64,000 bases of DNA from Tritrichomonas musculus (GCA_039105265.1 JAPFFF010000006.1:868001-932000), one strand, 5' to 3'. Shown: positions 1-9,616, counted from the stretch's first letter. Notes: generated by a model from the letters alone, not told the origin. Program-made: numbers and translations.

Positions 1-490
1 TAAATAAATAAATATATAATAGTATTATATTATAATATACTTATATTTATATTGGGAATGAACTTTTAATCAGCAATTTTCTAAAAAAAGTTCTGAGAAG
101 TTTCTTTTTTTTATCATAAATTTTTAGCAATTCAAAATATTTGAAAATGAAAAAACGATAAATAAGAATCTTTAATATCTTGTTATAGAGCTCCGAATTT
201 ATATTAAATAAATAAATATATAATAGTATTATATTATAATATACTTATATTTATATCGGGAATGAACTTTTAATCAGCAATTTTCTAAAAAAAGTTCTGA
301 GAAATTTCTTTTTTTTATCATAAATTTTTAGCAATTCAAAATATTTGAAAATGAAAAAACGATAAATAAGAATCTTTAATATCTTGTTATAGAGCTCCGA
401 ATTTATATTAAATAAATAAAAATATAATAGTGATAAATTACATTATATTTATATTTATATTGGGAATGAACTTTTAATCAGCAGTTTTTT
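1..490. repeat. 204-bp AT-rich tandem repeat, about 2.4 copies
   Basis: Two nearly identical units run 1-204 and 205-408. A third, partial and more diverged copy runs from 409 to about 490 and stops just before the pseudogene at 545. Each unit starts with TAAATAAATAAA and carries a GGGAATGAACTTTTAATCAG block. The first two units differ at only a few bases that I can see. The array may continue left of the window. Because the third copy abuts the 5' flank of the DUF3447-type gene, the array may be a duplicated upstream region of that gene; that is inference. Confidence 0.9.
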
Positions 491-544
491 TAAAAAAATG
501 CATACAAGCTATTTTGTCACTTTTTATTACTTTATAAAATAAAA

Positions 545-958
545 ATGAGTGAATTCTTGAAAGAAAACTCAGATATCATAATATATATGCATTCTCGAGA
601 ACTTGTCGAATCTTCTTTAATGGAATTCTTGAAAAATTCAGATGATCTTGAAGAAAATTATGAAAATTTAATTCGCATTTTTAATGATTACAAAATTGAT
701 GAAAATTCGCAAGATTTAAAAGATGTCTTAAATATAATTATTTCTTTTTGAAATAATTATCCTAGAAATCTACTATTTTTTTCAAAGATTGAAAAAATTA
801 TATTATTTTTTAAGCCAAAAATTATGAAATTCTGGTCAAATATTGAAAAATTCCATATTTTTAGAACCAACAAACGAATTCTTTTATTTGCGCTCAACGA
901 AAAAATTGTTACACTTGACCAAAAGATATTGAATTGTTTTTTTAGCTCCAAAAAATAA
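545..958 (+). pseudogene. broken DUF3447-type (trichomonad ankyrin family) gene, N-terminal part only
   Basis: An ATG at 545 opens a 68-codon frame that ends at TGA 749-751. The same frame then continues with clear coding character to TAA 956-958. The downstream part contains FFSKIEKIILFF and FRTNKRILLFALNEKI, which resemble the region preceding the ankyrin repeats in the DUF3447 proteins expanded in Trichomonas and Tritrichomonas. The TGA falls where relatives have an Ile-Ser-Asn-Asn-His stretch; here Asn-Asn-Tyr follows directly. Intact family members usually run several hundred residues with ankyrin repeats; none follow here. I therefore read it as a decayed copy with one in-frame stop and a missing C-terminus. 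The family call comes from remembered sequence patterns, not a search. No alternative function is evident. Confidence 0.7.
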
Positions 959-1299
959 ACATAATTCTTAACATTAATATTTTTTCTAATATAATATATT
1001 TATATATTTTTATTTATATTAAATAATTTATAAATATAAGTAGTTCTAAAAGATAAAAATATTTCATAATTAAATTTTTATATTCAAATATTTCAATGAT
1101 CTTATTCAAAAAATAAAAAAACGATCATTTCTCATTTAAAAATAAAATCGTTGATATATCACTTATTGCCCATTAAAATATTCTGGTATTTATAAAATAA
1201 TCTAATTAACTCTTAATTAATATAATATATGAATATATAAATAAATGACGGAAGAGAATCCAGTACCCATACATATATAACATGTCGAAAAATTAAATA

Positions 1300-1349
1300 A
1301 ATGTCAAAAAAAAATTGCGGTTGGGTAACGTATGAGATTTGTACCTTAA
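1300..1349. mobile_element. diverged end of the TTAA-type element family
   Basis: The segment ATGTCAAAAAAAAATTGCGG through GATTTGTACCTTAA matches the reverse complement of 2761-2808 with scattered differences. The last 23 bases (1327-1349) match the right end at 2986-3008 at about 20 positions, including terminal GTACC followed by TTAA. A partial counterpart, AATCCAGTAC, lies at 1258-1267. This suggests a second, internally shortened or decayed copy of about 100 bp. Confidence 0.55.
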
Positions 1350-1816
1350 AATTTCCTAAACTTTTTGAAACATCAACTAATAAAAAAAACAATTGTTTTA
1401 AGGTCAAATGCTTTACGTAATTCACTGAAATTATTTACAATTTCTTAAATATCTTTTTATTTTCAAAATATTTAATAATAATATAAAAAAAAGGAGCACG
1501 ACTTTGGCGGTTATTGAAAATCGTCATTTCGACTTCATATTGAAATATTATATAGTATATTGGTTTTTAAGCAAGTTTTATATAGACCAAAAAAAAATCT
1601 ATCGTAGGGGAAAAACATTATTCATGTTTTAAAAATTTAAGTTATCAAAAAGTTTAACTTTTCAGAACTAACGTACGAATTTTAATTCTAAACGTTTTTA
1701 CATCTTTGATAGAAGTGGTGTAAATACACAGAAATAAATCGATTTATCGACAAATGAAAGAAAAATATCAAAGTATAAAAATATTTCAAAAAGTTGACAA
1801 ATTGAACGATAATTTA

Positions 1817-1913
1817 CAGTCTGCGCATTTCAAATCGGCCCTTTTAACGGATATTTGACCTTAAATTGACCTTCAAAAGTGCTAAAAAGGGCCGATTTGA
1901 AATGCGCAGCCTG
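1817..1913. mobile_element. 97-bp MITE-like element with 29-bp inverted repeats, TA-flanked (Tc1/mariner-like)
   Basis: The left arm 1817-1845 begins CAGTCTGCGCATTTCAAATC. The right arm 1885-1913 is its reverse complement with one mismatch. The loop is about 39 bp. TA dinucleotides flank both sides (1815-1816 and 1914-1915), as expected for Tc1/mariner target duplication. It is much too short to encode a transposase, so it would be non-autonomous. TA flanks are weak evidence by themselves in such AT-rich DNA, but the GC-richer arms stand out sharply from the surroundings. Confidence 0.8.
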
Positions 1914-2760
1914 TATTTTCACTACTCAATTTTTTTTATTTTATTCTTTTTTATTCTGAATTTACTTATGTATTTAGTTATTTTGGAAATGAAATTTCAT
2001 TATATTAAAGATAATAGTCTATTTTATTATTAAAATTTAATAATAAAATATCATAGAACTTCCAAACATCATTAAAATACATAAATATCATAATTAATTG
2101 ATTTTTTCTGCAGATAAATAATTATATTTGCTTGGTATGATTATATATAACAATTATTTGTTATTATTTTCCCGAAAACTTTGATTTTTAATAAACATAA
2201 ATATTCATGAAATTATTATCTTTTCAACTCCAAAATGAAAATACTATATTTAATATGCTTTATTAAATAAATATATATTAAAAAAATTATATTTTGTTAT
2301 AAAAATACCGTATCAACAAAACATTAATTATAATTTAATAGAATTATTAACACCAATCGTGGTACAAAATAAAATATCAATGTAAATAAACACTCAACAG
2401 AAAAGAATATTCCCCAGGATTTCAAAAATAAAAAATGTGATTTGGAAATTTATAAGTCTACTATAAATTTTATTTAAAAGATATAATATCATTTTATCAT
2501 TTAGCACTAAAATAAAATATCAAAACTATTAATTTACAAGTCCTTTGGATGATCAAAAAAAACATCATTAGGACTTTATTTCATCACACTTGAAATAATT
2601 GTGTAATGTATCATTATGGATTATATTATCTAATATAAATAATCAATATATTTAAAAAATATTGTTTTTTCTTGTTTTAATAATAAGATATAAATGTTTT
2701 TTGAAGGCTTCTTAACGTACGAAAAACGGTTACCCGTGCTCCTTTTATAAAAATTTCTTA

Positions 2761-3008
2761 TTAAGGTACAAATCCAGTACGTTTAGTAACCGCAATTTTT
2801 TTTGACATTCTCAAAGAATAAAATGACATGTTAAATAAAAAACGATTATTTTCATCAATTTCATATAACATGTCATGATGTTTATTTAAATTGTAAAATA
2901 AGTGTCAAAAACAAACCTAGTCAATTTAAACTTTTTCAGAGACATGCAACTATTCAAATAATAAACGTTCTCCTATTCAAAAAATAACGTACTGGATTTG
3001 TACCTTAA
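2761..3008. mobile_element. 248-bp MITE-like element with TTAA at both ends and 19-bp perfect inverted repeats
   Basis: The left end reads TTAA then GGTACAAATCCAGTACGTT (2765-2783). The right end is the exact reverse complement, followed by TTAA (2986-3008). Duplication of TTAA is typical of piggyBac-type insertion. No open frame of note lies inside, so it would be non-autonomous. Inside, 2962-2972 reads TAAACGTTCTC, identical to the box upstream of RPB1. A related end lies at 1300-1349. Confidence 0.65.
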
Positions 3009-3849
3009 AATAGATAATATAATCTGTTCGAAAATACTGGCTTTTTCAATGACAGCTTTAAAAATAATTTTATTATTCCTATCATCCCAAAAGTACCAAA
3101 ATGATAATTTTCCCTCACCTAATTTAGCAGGTAATAATAATTTTTTCCGCATTCAAATTTTGTAATCAGTCTAAAAAAATATACGATCTATCTATTTATC
3201 GAGATATTTGGGAAAGAACCACAACAAAAGACAAGAAATGCTCGGGCAACTTGCTGTTTGAGGAAAAATATACAATCATTACTTTATATGCTTGGCACGT
3301 TTACCGAAATATTGAATAAAAATAATTGAACTTTTTGAAAGAAAATATTTCAACTTAAATATAACTTTATTTTATAACTTTATTTTATATGAATAAGTAT
3401 TTATTCTTATTCAAAAAAAATAGTACAAACAATCTTAACATAAACATTAGATTCTTAAGATATTAAAAAAAGTGTTTAAGCTCAAACAATTTAATAAATT
3501 TTAATATTTGAATAATTCGTAATTCATAATAACTCCAAATCCATACTTTTATCTTCTATAAGAGTATTCAGATGTTATTTTATTTTTTTATTAAGATTAA
3601 TTAATTCTATCATTAAAAAAGAAGATTTTTAAAAGTGAGACTCCTAAAAAACGGTTTTAAATATTTGTGTTGATCGTTATATAAAAATTTGAATTTATCT
3701 TTTTTAAAAAGAAATTCGACGCTAAAAGTAACAATTTTTTAGGATCACATCAAATGATTCTTAATATTTATTCTGTTCAAATCTTTTTAAAATCAAAAAA
3801 AATAAAAATTTTTAAATACGTAAAAACTCAAAATTTTTCTTCAGAAAAT

Positions 3850-3860
3850 AAACGTTCTCT
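3850..3860 (+). promoter_or_regulatory. TAAACGTTCTC box upstream of RPB1
   Basis: The box starts 65 bases upstream of the RPB1 start codon. The same 11-mer, allowing G or T at position 7, occurs upstream of the RING gene (9606) and, on the other strand, SNU13 (24795-24805). It may be a core promoter or initiator-adjacent element. The role is inferred only from position and recurrence. Confidence 0.45.
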
Positions 3861-3914
3861 CAATGAAAAATTGAATTCAATTGGTTGGTTCTAATAAATA
3901 TATATAGGGTGATT

Positions 3915-6900
3915 ATGCAGCCTTTAAATGAAGAATCATCCCTCATTAAATCTATTCACTTCGGTTTGTTCAGTCCTGAAGATATTGAGCATCATTCTTA
4001 CGTTGAAATCAACAGTCCACTCTTATATCAACATGGCGAACCTTTTCCACAAGGCTTGATGGATCCTCGCTTAGGAACTATCTCACGTGATTATAATTGT
4101 CAAACATGCCAACAAACATGCCTTATATGTCCTGGACATTTTGGGCATCTTAAATTAGCACAACCTCTTTTTCACATCGGTTACATCGATCATGTTTATA
4201 AAATTCTACAATGCATTTGTCCTAATTGTGGACGATTAAAAGTCGATTACAACGAACCTGAATTCCAAAAAATTGTCAAGACTTATCATGGTAAACAAAG
4301 ATTAATTCAAGTACACGCTTTTTGCTCTACAAGATCTAAATGCGCGCACTTTAGATCAAATAATAACAATAATCAGAACGCAAACGCGAATCCAGAAGAA
4401 AATCAAGAATCTAATGGGCCAATCTTTTCTATTGAAGATGTTGTTAAAGATTCTTCCTTTTGGAAGGAACTTGGTGTCGACATCCAGAATCCAGCTCAAC
4501 TTCTTCTTGATCACAGGCAGAAACAAACATGCGCCCACGATATTCCTGAAATTACTCGTAATGAAGATGGCCACTTCACTAATAAAGAGCAAGGTGGAGG
4601 AGGTGGAATGGATATAATTTCAGCTCAGAAAATTCAAGAACTTTTCAAAAGCATGTGTGAAACGGATATATGTGCTCTTGGCCTTGATCCAAAGAGATCA
4701 AGACCAGAATGGATGATAATTACTGTTTTACCTATTCCCCCTCCTCATGTTAGACCACCAGTTCAAGCTGAAGGACTTAACCCATCACCAGATGATGTCA
4801 CTCACAAATTGAGTACCATCATTCAATTTAATAGGGCGTTGCTAAAAGAAATGAAAGATGGAGCAACGCAAGTTGCTATAAACGTTATTTTAGATATGCT
4901 TCAATATCATCTGGATACTTATTTCATCAACGATAAACCATCAATTAAACGCGCTACGACAAAGAATGGAAAGCCAATAAAAGCTATTTCACAGCGTCTT
5001 AAAGGAAAAGAAGGGCATATTCGTGGACACCTTAGTGGTAAACGTGTCGACTTTAGTGCTCGTTCGGTTATTTCACCAGATCCATCAATCAGGATTGATC
5101 AGGTTGGTGTTCCACAAGAAATAGCTAAAATCTTGACATTTCCTGAAGTTGTTACATCTAGGAACCGTGACGAACTTCTCAAACTCGTTCGAAACGGCCC
5201 AGAAATGCTTAAAGGAGCTAACTATGTTATCAATCACAATCAAATGAAAATTGATTTGAATCATGCATCTGATAAATATCTAATTCACCTTGATGATCAA
5301 TCAATTGTTGAACGTCATATCACAGATGGCGATATTGTCATTTTCAATCGACAACCCTCCCTTCACAAGATGTCTATGATGGGACATCACGCTTTAATTA
5401 TTCCAGGATCAACTTTTCGATTAAACTTATCTGTTACAACACCATATAACGCCGACTTTGATGGTGATGAAATGAACCTTCACGTTCCTCAAACACAAAC
5501 AGCTAGAGCCGAAGTGAAACATATTATGCTTGTACCTAACCAAATCATTTCTCCACAAGCTAACAAACCAATTATTGGTTTAGTTCAAGATTCTTTACTC
5601 GGATCTCGTCTCTTATCATTAAAGAGCACATTTCTTAATCGAAATGAAGTTATGAACTTGATGATGTGGATACGAAGTAAGCCAAACCTTATTCTTCCTC
5701 CTCCATGCATCATGGTTCCAGAAAAAAACATATACCTTTGGTCTGGAAAACAGGTATTTTCTTTGTTCCTTCCAAATATTAACCATGAGTTGCCAGGTTC
5801 TGGAGCTGATAAAGAAACGTGGATTCCGGTACATGATACACGTGTTATCATCCGTGATGGAAATCTTCTAGCTGGAATCCTTGATAAAGGCACTGTTGCT
5901 CGTTCTGAAAAATCACTTGCACACGTTGTTATTAACAGTTGGAGCAAGAATCTTGCACGTGACTTTCTTTCTGAAACACAAATGGTTGTTAATAATTGGC
6001 TTGAATCAAGAGGCTTTTCAATTGGTCTTATTGATGCAGTTGCAACTAAATCAACACTTAACAAAGTTTCTAAAAAGCTTGACACTCTTAAGAGGAAAGT
6101 TGATAACATTATTAAAACTACACAAAGAGGTGAATTGAAAATTCTACCAGGTATGACTCTTATTGAATCATTTGAAAGTGAAGTTAATAAAGAACTTAAC
6201 AAAGCTATTGATGACTGTGGTTCAGTTGTTAAGAATGAGTCTCGATTCTGGAACTCCTTAGTGCAGATGGTCGTTTCAGGATCAAAAGGAAATTTAATTA
6301 ATATTTCCCAAATTATCGCAACAGTTGGCCAACAAAACATTGAAGGAAAACGAATTAGATACGGATTCAAGAAGAGAACTTTACCTCATTACACGAAAGA
6401 TGATTTCGGTCTTGAATCTCGTGGATTTTGTACTAATTGTTTCTTGCACGGTTTGAAACCTCAAGAATTCTTCTTCCATGCTATGTCAGGAAGAGAAGGT
6501 ATCATTGATACTGCATGTAAGACGTCTGATACTGGTTATATTCAACGTCGTTTATGCAAATCTATGGAGAGCCACTGCGTTATGTATGATGGAACTGTTC
6601 GAAATTCATTGAACGAAGTTATTCAATTCTTATATGGAGGTGATGGTCTCGATCCAGTTGGTCTTGAATCACAAAATTTAACATTTGCTGGTCTTGGAGA
6701 TGAAGAATTCGATGAAGTTTATCGATTTGATCTGACACAAGCAGCATTTGGTCAAGGTATTATGGATCCTGATATCGTGAATGATATCATGTCATCAAAC
6801 ACAGCTAGAAAAGTTTTAGAAAGTGAAGTTAGACGTCTCTTACACTTTAGAGATATTGTAAGAAATGAAATCTTTGAACAACCAAATTATAAGTGCTACC

Positions 6901-9242
6901 TTCCAGTTAACATTCAAAGGTTAATTGAATCAGCACAACAGAGTCACCACATTAATCCTCACTCAGATAAATCTAACTTGAATCCAGAAGACGTTATCAA
7001 AAAAGTTGATGAACTTGTTAAACAGCTTGTTGTTATTAAAGGAGATGATAAAATTTCTCGTGAAAGCCAAGAAAATGCAACACTTCTTCTTCGTATTCAT
7101 ATATACTCAAATCTTGCATCCAAACCAGTTATCTTTAAACATCGTCTCACTCTTCAAGCACTTGATTGGGTTCTTGGTGAAATTAAGACCCGATTTGTTC
7201 AAACAATTATCTCTCCAGGGGAAATGGTTGGTACTATTGCTGGTCAATCAATTGGAGAACCATCAACACAGATGACATTAAATACTTTCCACTATGCAGG
7301 TGTGTCTGCAAAGAACGTTACACTCGGTGTACCTCGTCTTAACGAAGTTATGAATCTTGCTACAAATATGAAAACTCCACAAGTTACTGTTTTCCTTGAA
7401 GAAGAATCAAGTACCGATAGAGATAAAGCTAAAGATATTCAGTCCGATCTTGAATATGCATCACTTAAAAAGTTGGTGAAGAAATCAGAAATCTTCTACG
7501 ACCCAAGTGATGAAAATTCAGTTATACCTGAAGATGACTGGGCACAATATCAAATGGAAGAAAGTCACAGTTCTTCAAGATCCTCACCATGGATTTTACG
7601 TTTTGTTCTCGATGAAAGCGCATTGCAAGATAAAAATCTTGAAGCATCTGATGTAGTGAACAAGATTAATCAAAGCTATGTCAATCTTTATTATGCAATC
7701 ACAAACACAGGTCGTGCAGGAGATCCAATCATTCGTATTCGTGGAATTAATCAAGCAAGTATTGAAGATAGAGATGGAAAAATACTCCAAATTCTCGAAC
7801 AGCATCTTTATGAGACACTTTCATTAAAAGGAATTGAAGGTATCAGTAGAGCTGTTATGGAAGAGCAAGTTAAATATGAAGTTGACCCAGATACCAACAT
7901 TTATAGGGAAGTTACAAATTGCCAACATAAAGAATGGGTTCTTTATACTGAAGGTTCTGCTCTTCGTGAAGTTTTGAATCATCCACGTGTTGATCCTCGT
8001 CGAACTGTTACAAATAATATTCTCGAAACAAATAAAGTTCTTGGAATTGAAGCGGCACGACAATCTATCCTTACTGAACTTTGTCGTGTGTATGGTGATA
8101 CATATATTAACTTCCACCATCTTCAACTCCTTGCTGACACTATGTGTCACTATGGTGAGATTAGACCACTTTCCAGACATGGTATTGGCAAGTCACCGAC
8201 AGGTCCATTGATGCGTGCTTCATTTGAACAAACAGTTGATATTTTGTTCGATTCAGCTGCATTCAGTGAAGTCGATGAAATGAAGGACGTTTCTTCAGCA
8301 ATTATTGTCGGAAGACCTTCTAAAGCAGGAACAGGTATTTGTGAAATTCATGTTGATAATGATATGCTTCCTAAACAAAATATGGCAACCACAGGCGAAA
8401 TTGCTAATAGCCTTGTTGCTCCTTTATCACCAATTACACAAGTTTCTCCAGGTCCAATGATCATCAGACAAGCATTCATGACAAATCCAACATCAGATGA
8501 TGATGGATTTGCTGCTTCTCCAATGACAGAATCGCCTGTTGCTTCAAACGATTACATTCCACTTGGTGGTGGCCCATCTCCAGATGCCGATGATTTAGCT
8601 TCTCCATTATACTTCCAACCTTCACCAAGCCCAGACCATGCTTTCAATATTACAATGCCTTCTCCATTAAATTCACCTTTCTATCCTACAACTAATGCTT
8701 ATAATCCAACTTCACCAGCTTTAACATCAAGATATACAAATGATATTATGAAGGAACCATCTTCACCATTCAATCAAACCTCACCTACTTATGAACCAGT
8801 GTCACCTAGCTACGAACCAACATCACCTTCTTACTCCCCAACATCACCATCTTACTCACCAACATCTCCATCTTATTCACCAACATCTCCTTCATATTCA
8901 CCGACATCTCCATCTTATTCACCAACATCTCCTTCATATTCACCGACATCTCCATCTTATTCACCAACATCTCCTTCATATTCACCCACATCCCCATCTT
9001 ATTCTCCTACTTCTCCATCCTACTCTCCAACCTCACCTTCTTATTCACCAACATCTCCTTCATATTCACCCACATCCCCATCTTATTCTCCTACTTCTCC
9101 ATCATATTCTCCAACCTCACCATCATATTCTCCCACATCTCCTTCATATTCACCTACTTCGCCAGCTTACTCACCTAATTCACCTAGCCCAAGTCCTCCT
9201 CAAGGTTCAAATCAATCTATGTCACCTACAGGTGGCAAATAG
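3915..9242 (+). CDS. RPB1: RNA polymerase II largest subunit with canonical heptad CTD
   Basis: This is the catalytic subunit of Pol II (1775 residues). Visible marks, in order, are the N-terminal zinc site with C62, C65, C72, H75 and H78; the active-site motif NADFDGDEMN at 512-521, whose three aspartates hold the catalytic metal; and the trigger-loop/bridge region with GEPSTQMTLNTFHYAGVSAK at about 1115-1135. A linker rich in Ser-Pro follows, then a C-terminal domain from about residue 1626. The CTD holds 19 contiguous heptads: YEPVSPS, YEPTSPS, 15 YSPTSPS, YSPTSPA and YSPNSPS, followed by a short SP-rich tail. I chose ATG 3915 because no ATG lies upstream in frame without a stop; the only earlier possibility is a TTG at 3885. 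It is a single exon. Published work describes the Trichomonas vaginalis RPB1 tail as lacking heptads, so this tail is notable. Confidence 0.98.
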   Translation: MQPLNEESSLIKSIHFGLFSPEDIEHHSYVEINSPLLYQHGEPFPQGLMDPRLGTISRDYNCQTCQQTCLICPGHFGHLKLAQPLFHIGYIDHVYKILQCICPNCGRLKVDYNEPEFQKIVKTYHGKQRLIQVHAFCSTRSKCAHFRSNNNNNQNANANPEENQESNGPIFSIEDVVKDSSFWKELGVDIQNPAQLLLDHRQKQTCAHDIPEITRNEDGHFTNKEQGGGGGMDIISAQKIQELFKSMCETDICALGLDPKRSRPEWMIITVLPIPPPHVRPPVQAEGLNPSPDDVTHKLSTIIQFNRALLKEMKDGATQVAINVILDMLQYHLDTYFINDKPSIKRATTKNGKPIKAISQRLKGKEGHIRGHLSGKRVDFSARSVISPDPSIRIDQVGVPQEIAKILTFPEVVTSRNRDELLKLVRNGPEMLKGANYVINHNQMKIDLNHASDKYLIHLDDQSIVERHITDGDIVIFNRQPSLHKMSMMGHHALIIPGSTFRLNLSVTTPYNADFDGDEMNLHVPQTQTARAEVKHIMLVPNQIISPQANKPIIGLVQDSLLGSRLLSLKSTFLNRNEVMNLMMWIRSKPNLILPPPCIMVPEKNIYLWSGKQVFSLFLPNINHELPGSGADKETWIPVHDTRVIIRDGNLLAGILDKGTVARSEKSLAHVVINSWSKNLARDFLSETQMVVNNWLESRGFSIGLIDAVATKSTLNKVSKKLDTLKRKVDNIIKTTQRGELKILPGMTLIESFESEVNKELNKAIDDCGSVVKNESRFWNSLVQMVVSGSKGNLINISQIIATVGQQNIEGKRIRYGFKKRTLPHYTKDDFGLESRGFCTNCFLHGLKPQEFFFHAMSGREGIIDTACKTSDTGYIQRRLCKSMESHCVMYDGTVRNSLNEVIQFLYGGDGLDPVGLESQNLTFAGLGDEEFDEVYRFDLTQAAFGQGIMDPDIVNDIMSSNTARKVLESEVRRLLHFRDIVRNEIFEQPNYKCYLPVNIQRLIESAQQSHHINPHSDKSNLNPEDVIKKVDELVKQLVVIKGDDKISRESQENATLLLRIHIYSNLASKPVIFKHRLTLQALDWVLGEIKTRFVQTIISPGEMVGTIAGQSIGEPSTQMTLNTFHYAGVSAKNVTLGVPRLNEVMNLATNMKTPQVTVFLEEESSTDRDKAKDIQSDLEYASLKKLVKKSEIFYDPSDENSVIPEDDWAQYQMEESHSSSRSSPWILRFVLDESALQDKNLEASDVVNKINQSYVNLYYAITNTGRAGDPIIRIRGINQASIEDRDGKILQILEQHLYETLSLKGIEGISRAVMEEQVKYEVDPDTNIYREVTNCQHKEWVLYTEGSALREVLNHPRVDPRRTVTNNILETNKVLGIEAARQSILTELCRVYGDTYINFHHLQLLADTMCHYGEIRPLSRHGIGKSPTGPLMRASFEQTVDILFDSAAFSEVDEMKDVSSAIIVGRPSKAGTGICEIHVDNDMLPKQNMATTGEIANSLVAPLSPITQVSPGPMIIRQAFMTNPTSDDDGFAASPMTESPVASNDYIPLGGGPSPDADDLASPLYFQPSPSPDHAFNITMPSPLNSPFYPTTNAYNPTSPALTSRYTNDIMKEPSSPFNQTSPTYEPVSPSYEPTSPSYSPTSPSYSPTSPSYSPTSPSYSPTSPSYSPTSPSYSPTSPSYSPTSPSYSPTSPSYSPTSPSYSPTSPSYSPTSPSYSPTSPSYSPTSPSYSPTSPSYSPTSPSYSPTSPAYSPNSPSPSPPQGSNQSMSPTGGK
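8790..9188 (+). repeat. 21-bp heptad repeat array of the RPB1 CTD
   Basis: There are 19 consecutive 21-bp units. Synonymous choices are also repeated. A 42-bp pattern alternating TCTTATTCACCAACATCT with TCATATTCACCGACATCT recurs in the first half. A block beginning CACCCACATCCCCATCTTAT recurs 84 bp (four heptads) apart, near 8980 and 9064. This points to recent expansion by unequal exchange or slippage at the DNA level. Confidence 0.95.
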
Positions 9243-9605
9243 AAATTTTAAATTAAATTTAAAATTACGGAAAAATAGTTATGATAATCTTAAATTATAG
9301 ATAAAGAAAGAAGTGAAGATATTAAAGAAAAAAATTACTTATTATTAAATGAAGTTGAATGATTTTTATTTCAAATTCAGCTTTTTATCTCATTTTTTTC
9401 TTTATATTTCTTTATCTTTCTTTTGTTTAAAACAAATTGTTTTTAAATCAATTACTTATCTTTTCTCAATTAGAATTGTAGAATGAGTTTGTATAACTTT
9501 TTTATTTGATTTTTCGTGTTTTAAAACTTTTTAATAAAAACCGTTTTTAAAATTTGATTTTAATATTTCAAATTTGAAGATTTTGATTGAATTTTTGATA
9601 ATATA
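9243..9605. other. RPB1-RING intergenic region
   Basis: This is AT-rich 3' and 5' flanking DNA between two genes on the same strand. I see no additional gene or repeat in it. Confidence 0.5.
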
Positions 9606-9616
9606 TAAACGGTCTC
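9606..9616 (+). promoter_or_regulatory. TAAACGGTCTC box upstream of the RING gene
   Basis: The box starts 47 bases before the ATG and is followed by CGAGCCAAAATAA. A CGAGCCAAAATAA string also occurs about 70 bases before the start of the gene at 41610. It matches the RPB1 and SNU13 boxes except at the degenerate seventh base. Confidence 0.45.

Larger units (their letters stand above)
959..3849. other. gene-poor AT-rich region with small transposon-like elements
   Basis: I found no believable gene here. The only open frames are short, lack family features and are largely poly-Lys/Asn/Ile. The recognisable content is a TA-flanked hairpin element at 1817-1913, a TTAA-flanked element at 2761-3008, a related end at 1300-1349, and a weak inverted pair sharing AAAGGAGCACG near 1490 and 2740. 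The rest shows nothing beyond low-complexity A/T runs. Confidence 0.6.

Noticed and set aside
757-951. 64-codon minus-strand frame
   Set aside because: The plus strand here continues the DUF3447-type reading frame, which explains the sequence better.
959-3849. Large capsid-bearing DNA element (Polinton/Maverick type), common in trichomonads
   Set aside because: No polymerase, integrase, capsid or ATPase segments are visible; the repeats here bound only short gene-free pieces.
5585-6370. 261-codon frame antisense to RPB1
   Set aside because: It lies entirely within a conserved RPB1 region, has no family features, and is explained by codon bias of the sense gene.
8791-9300. 169-codon His/Leu-rich frame overlapping the CTD repeats
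   Set aside because: This is the 21-bp repeat read in another frame. It has no independent support.
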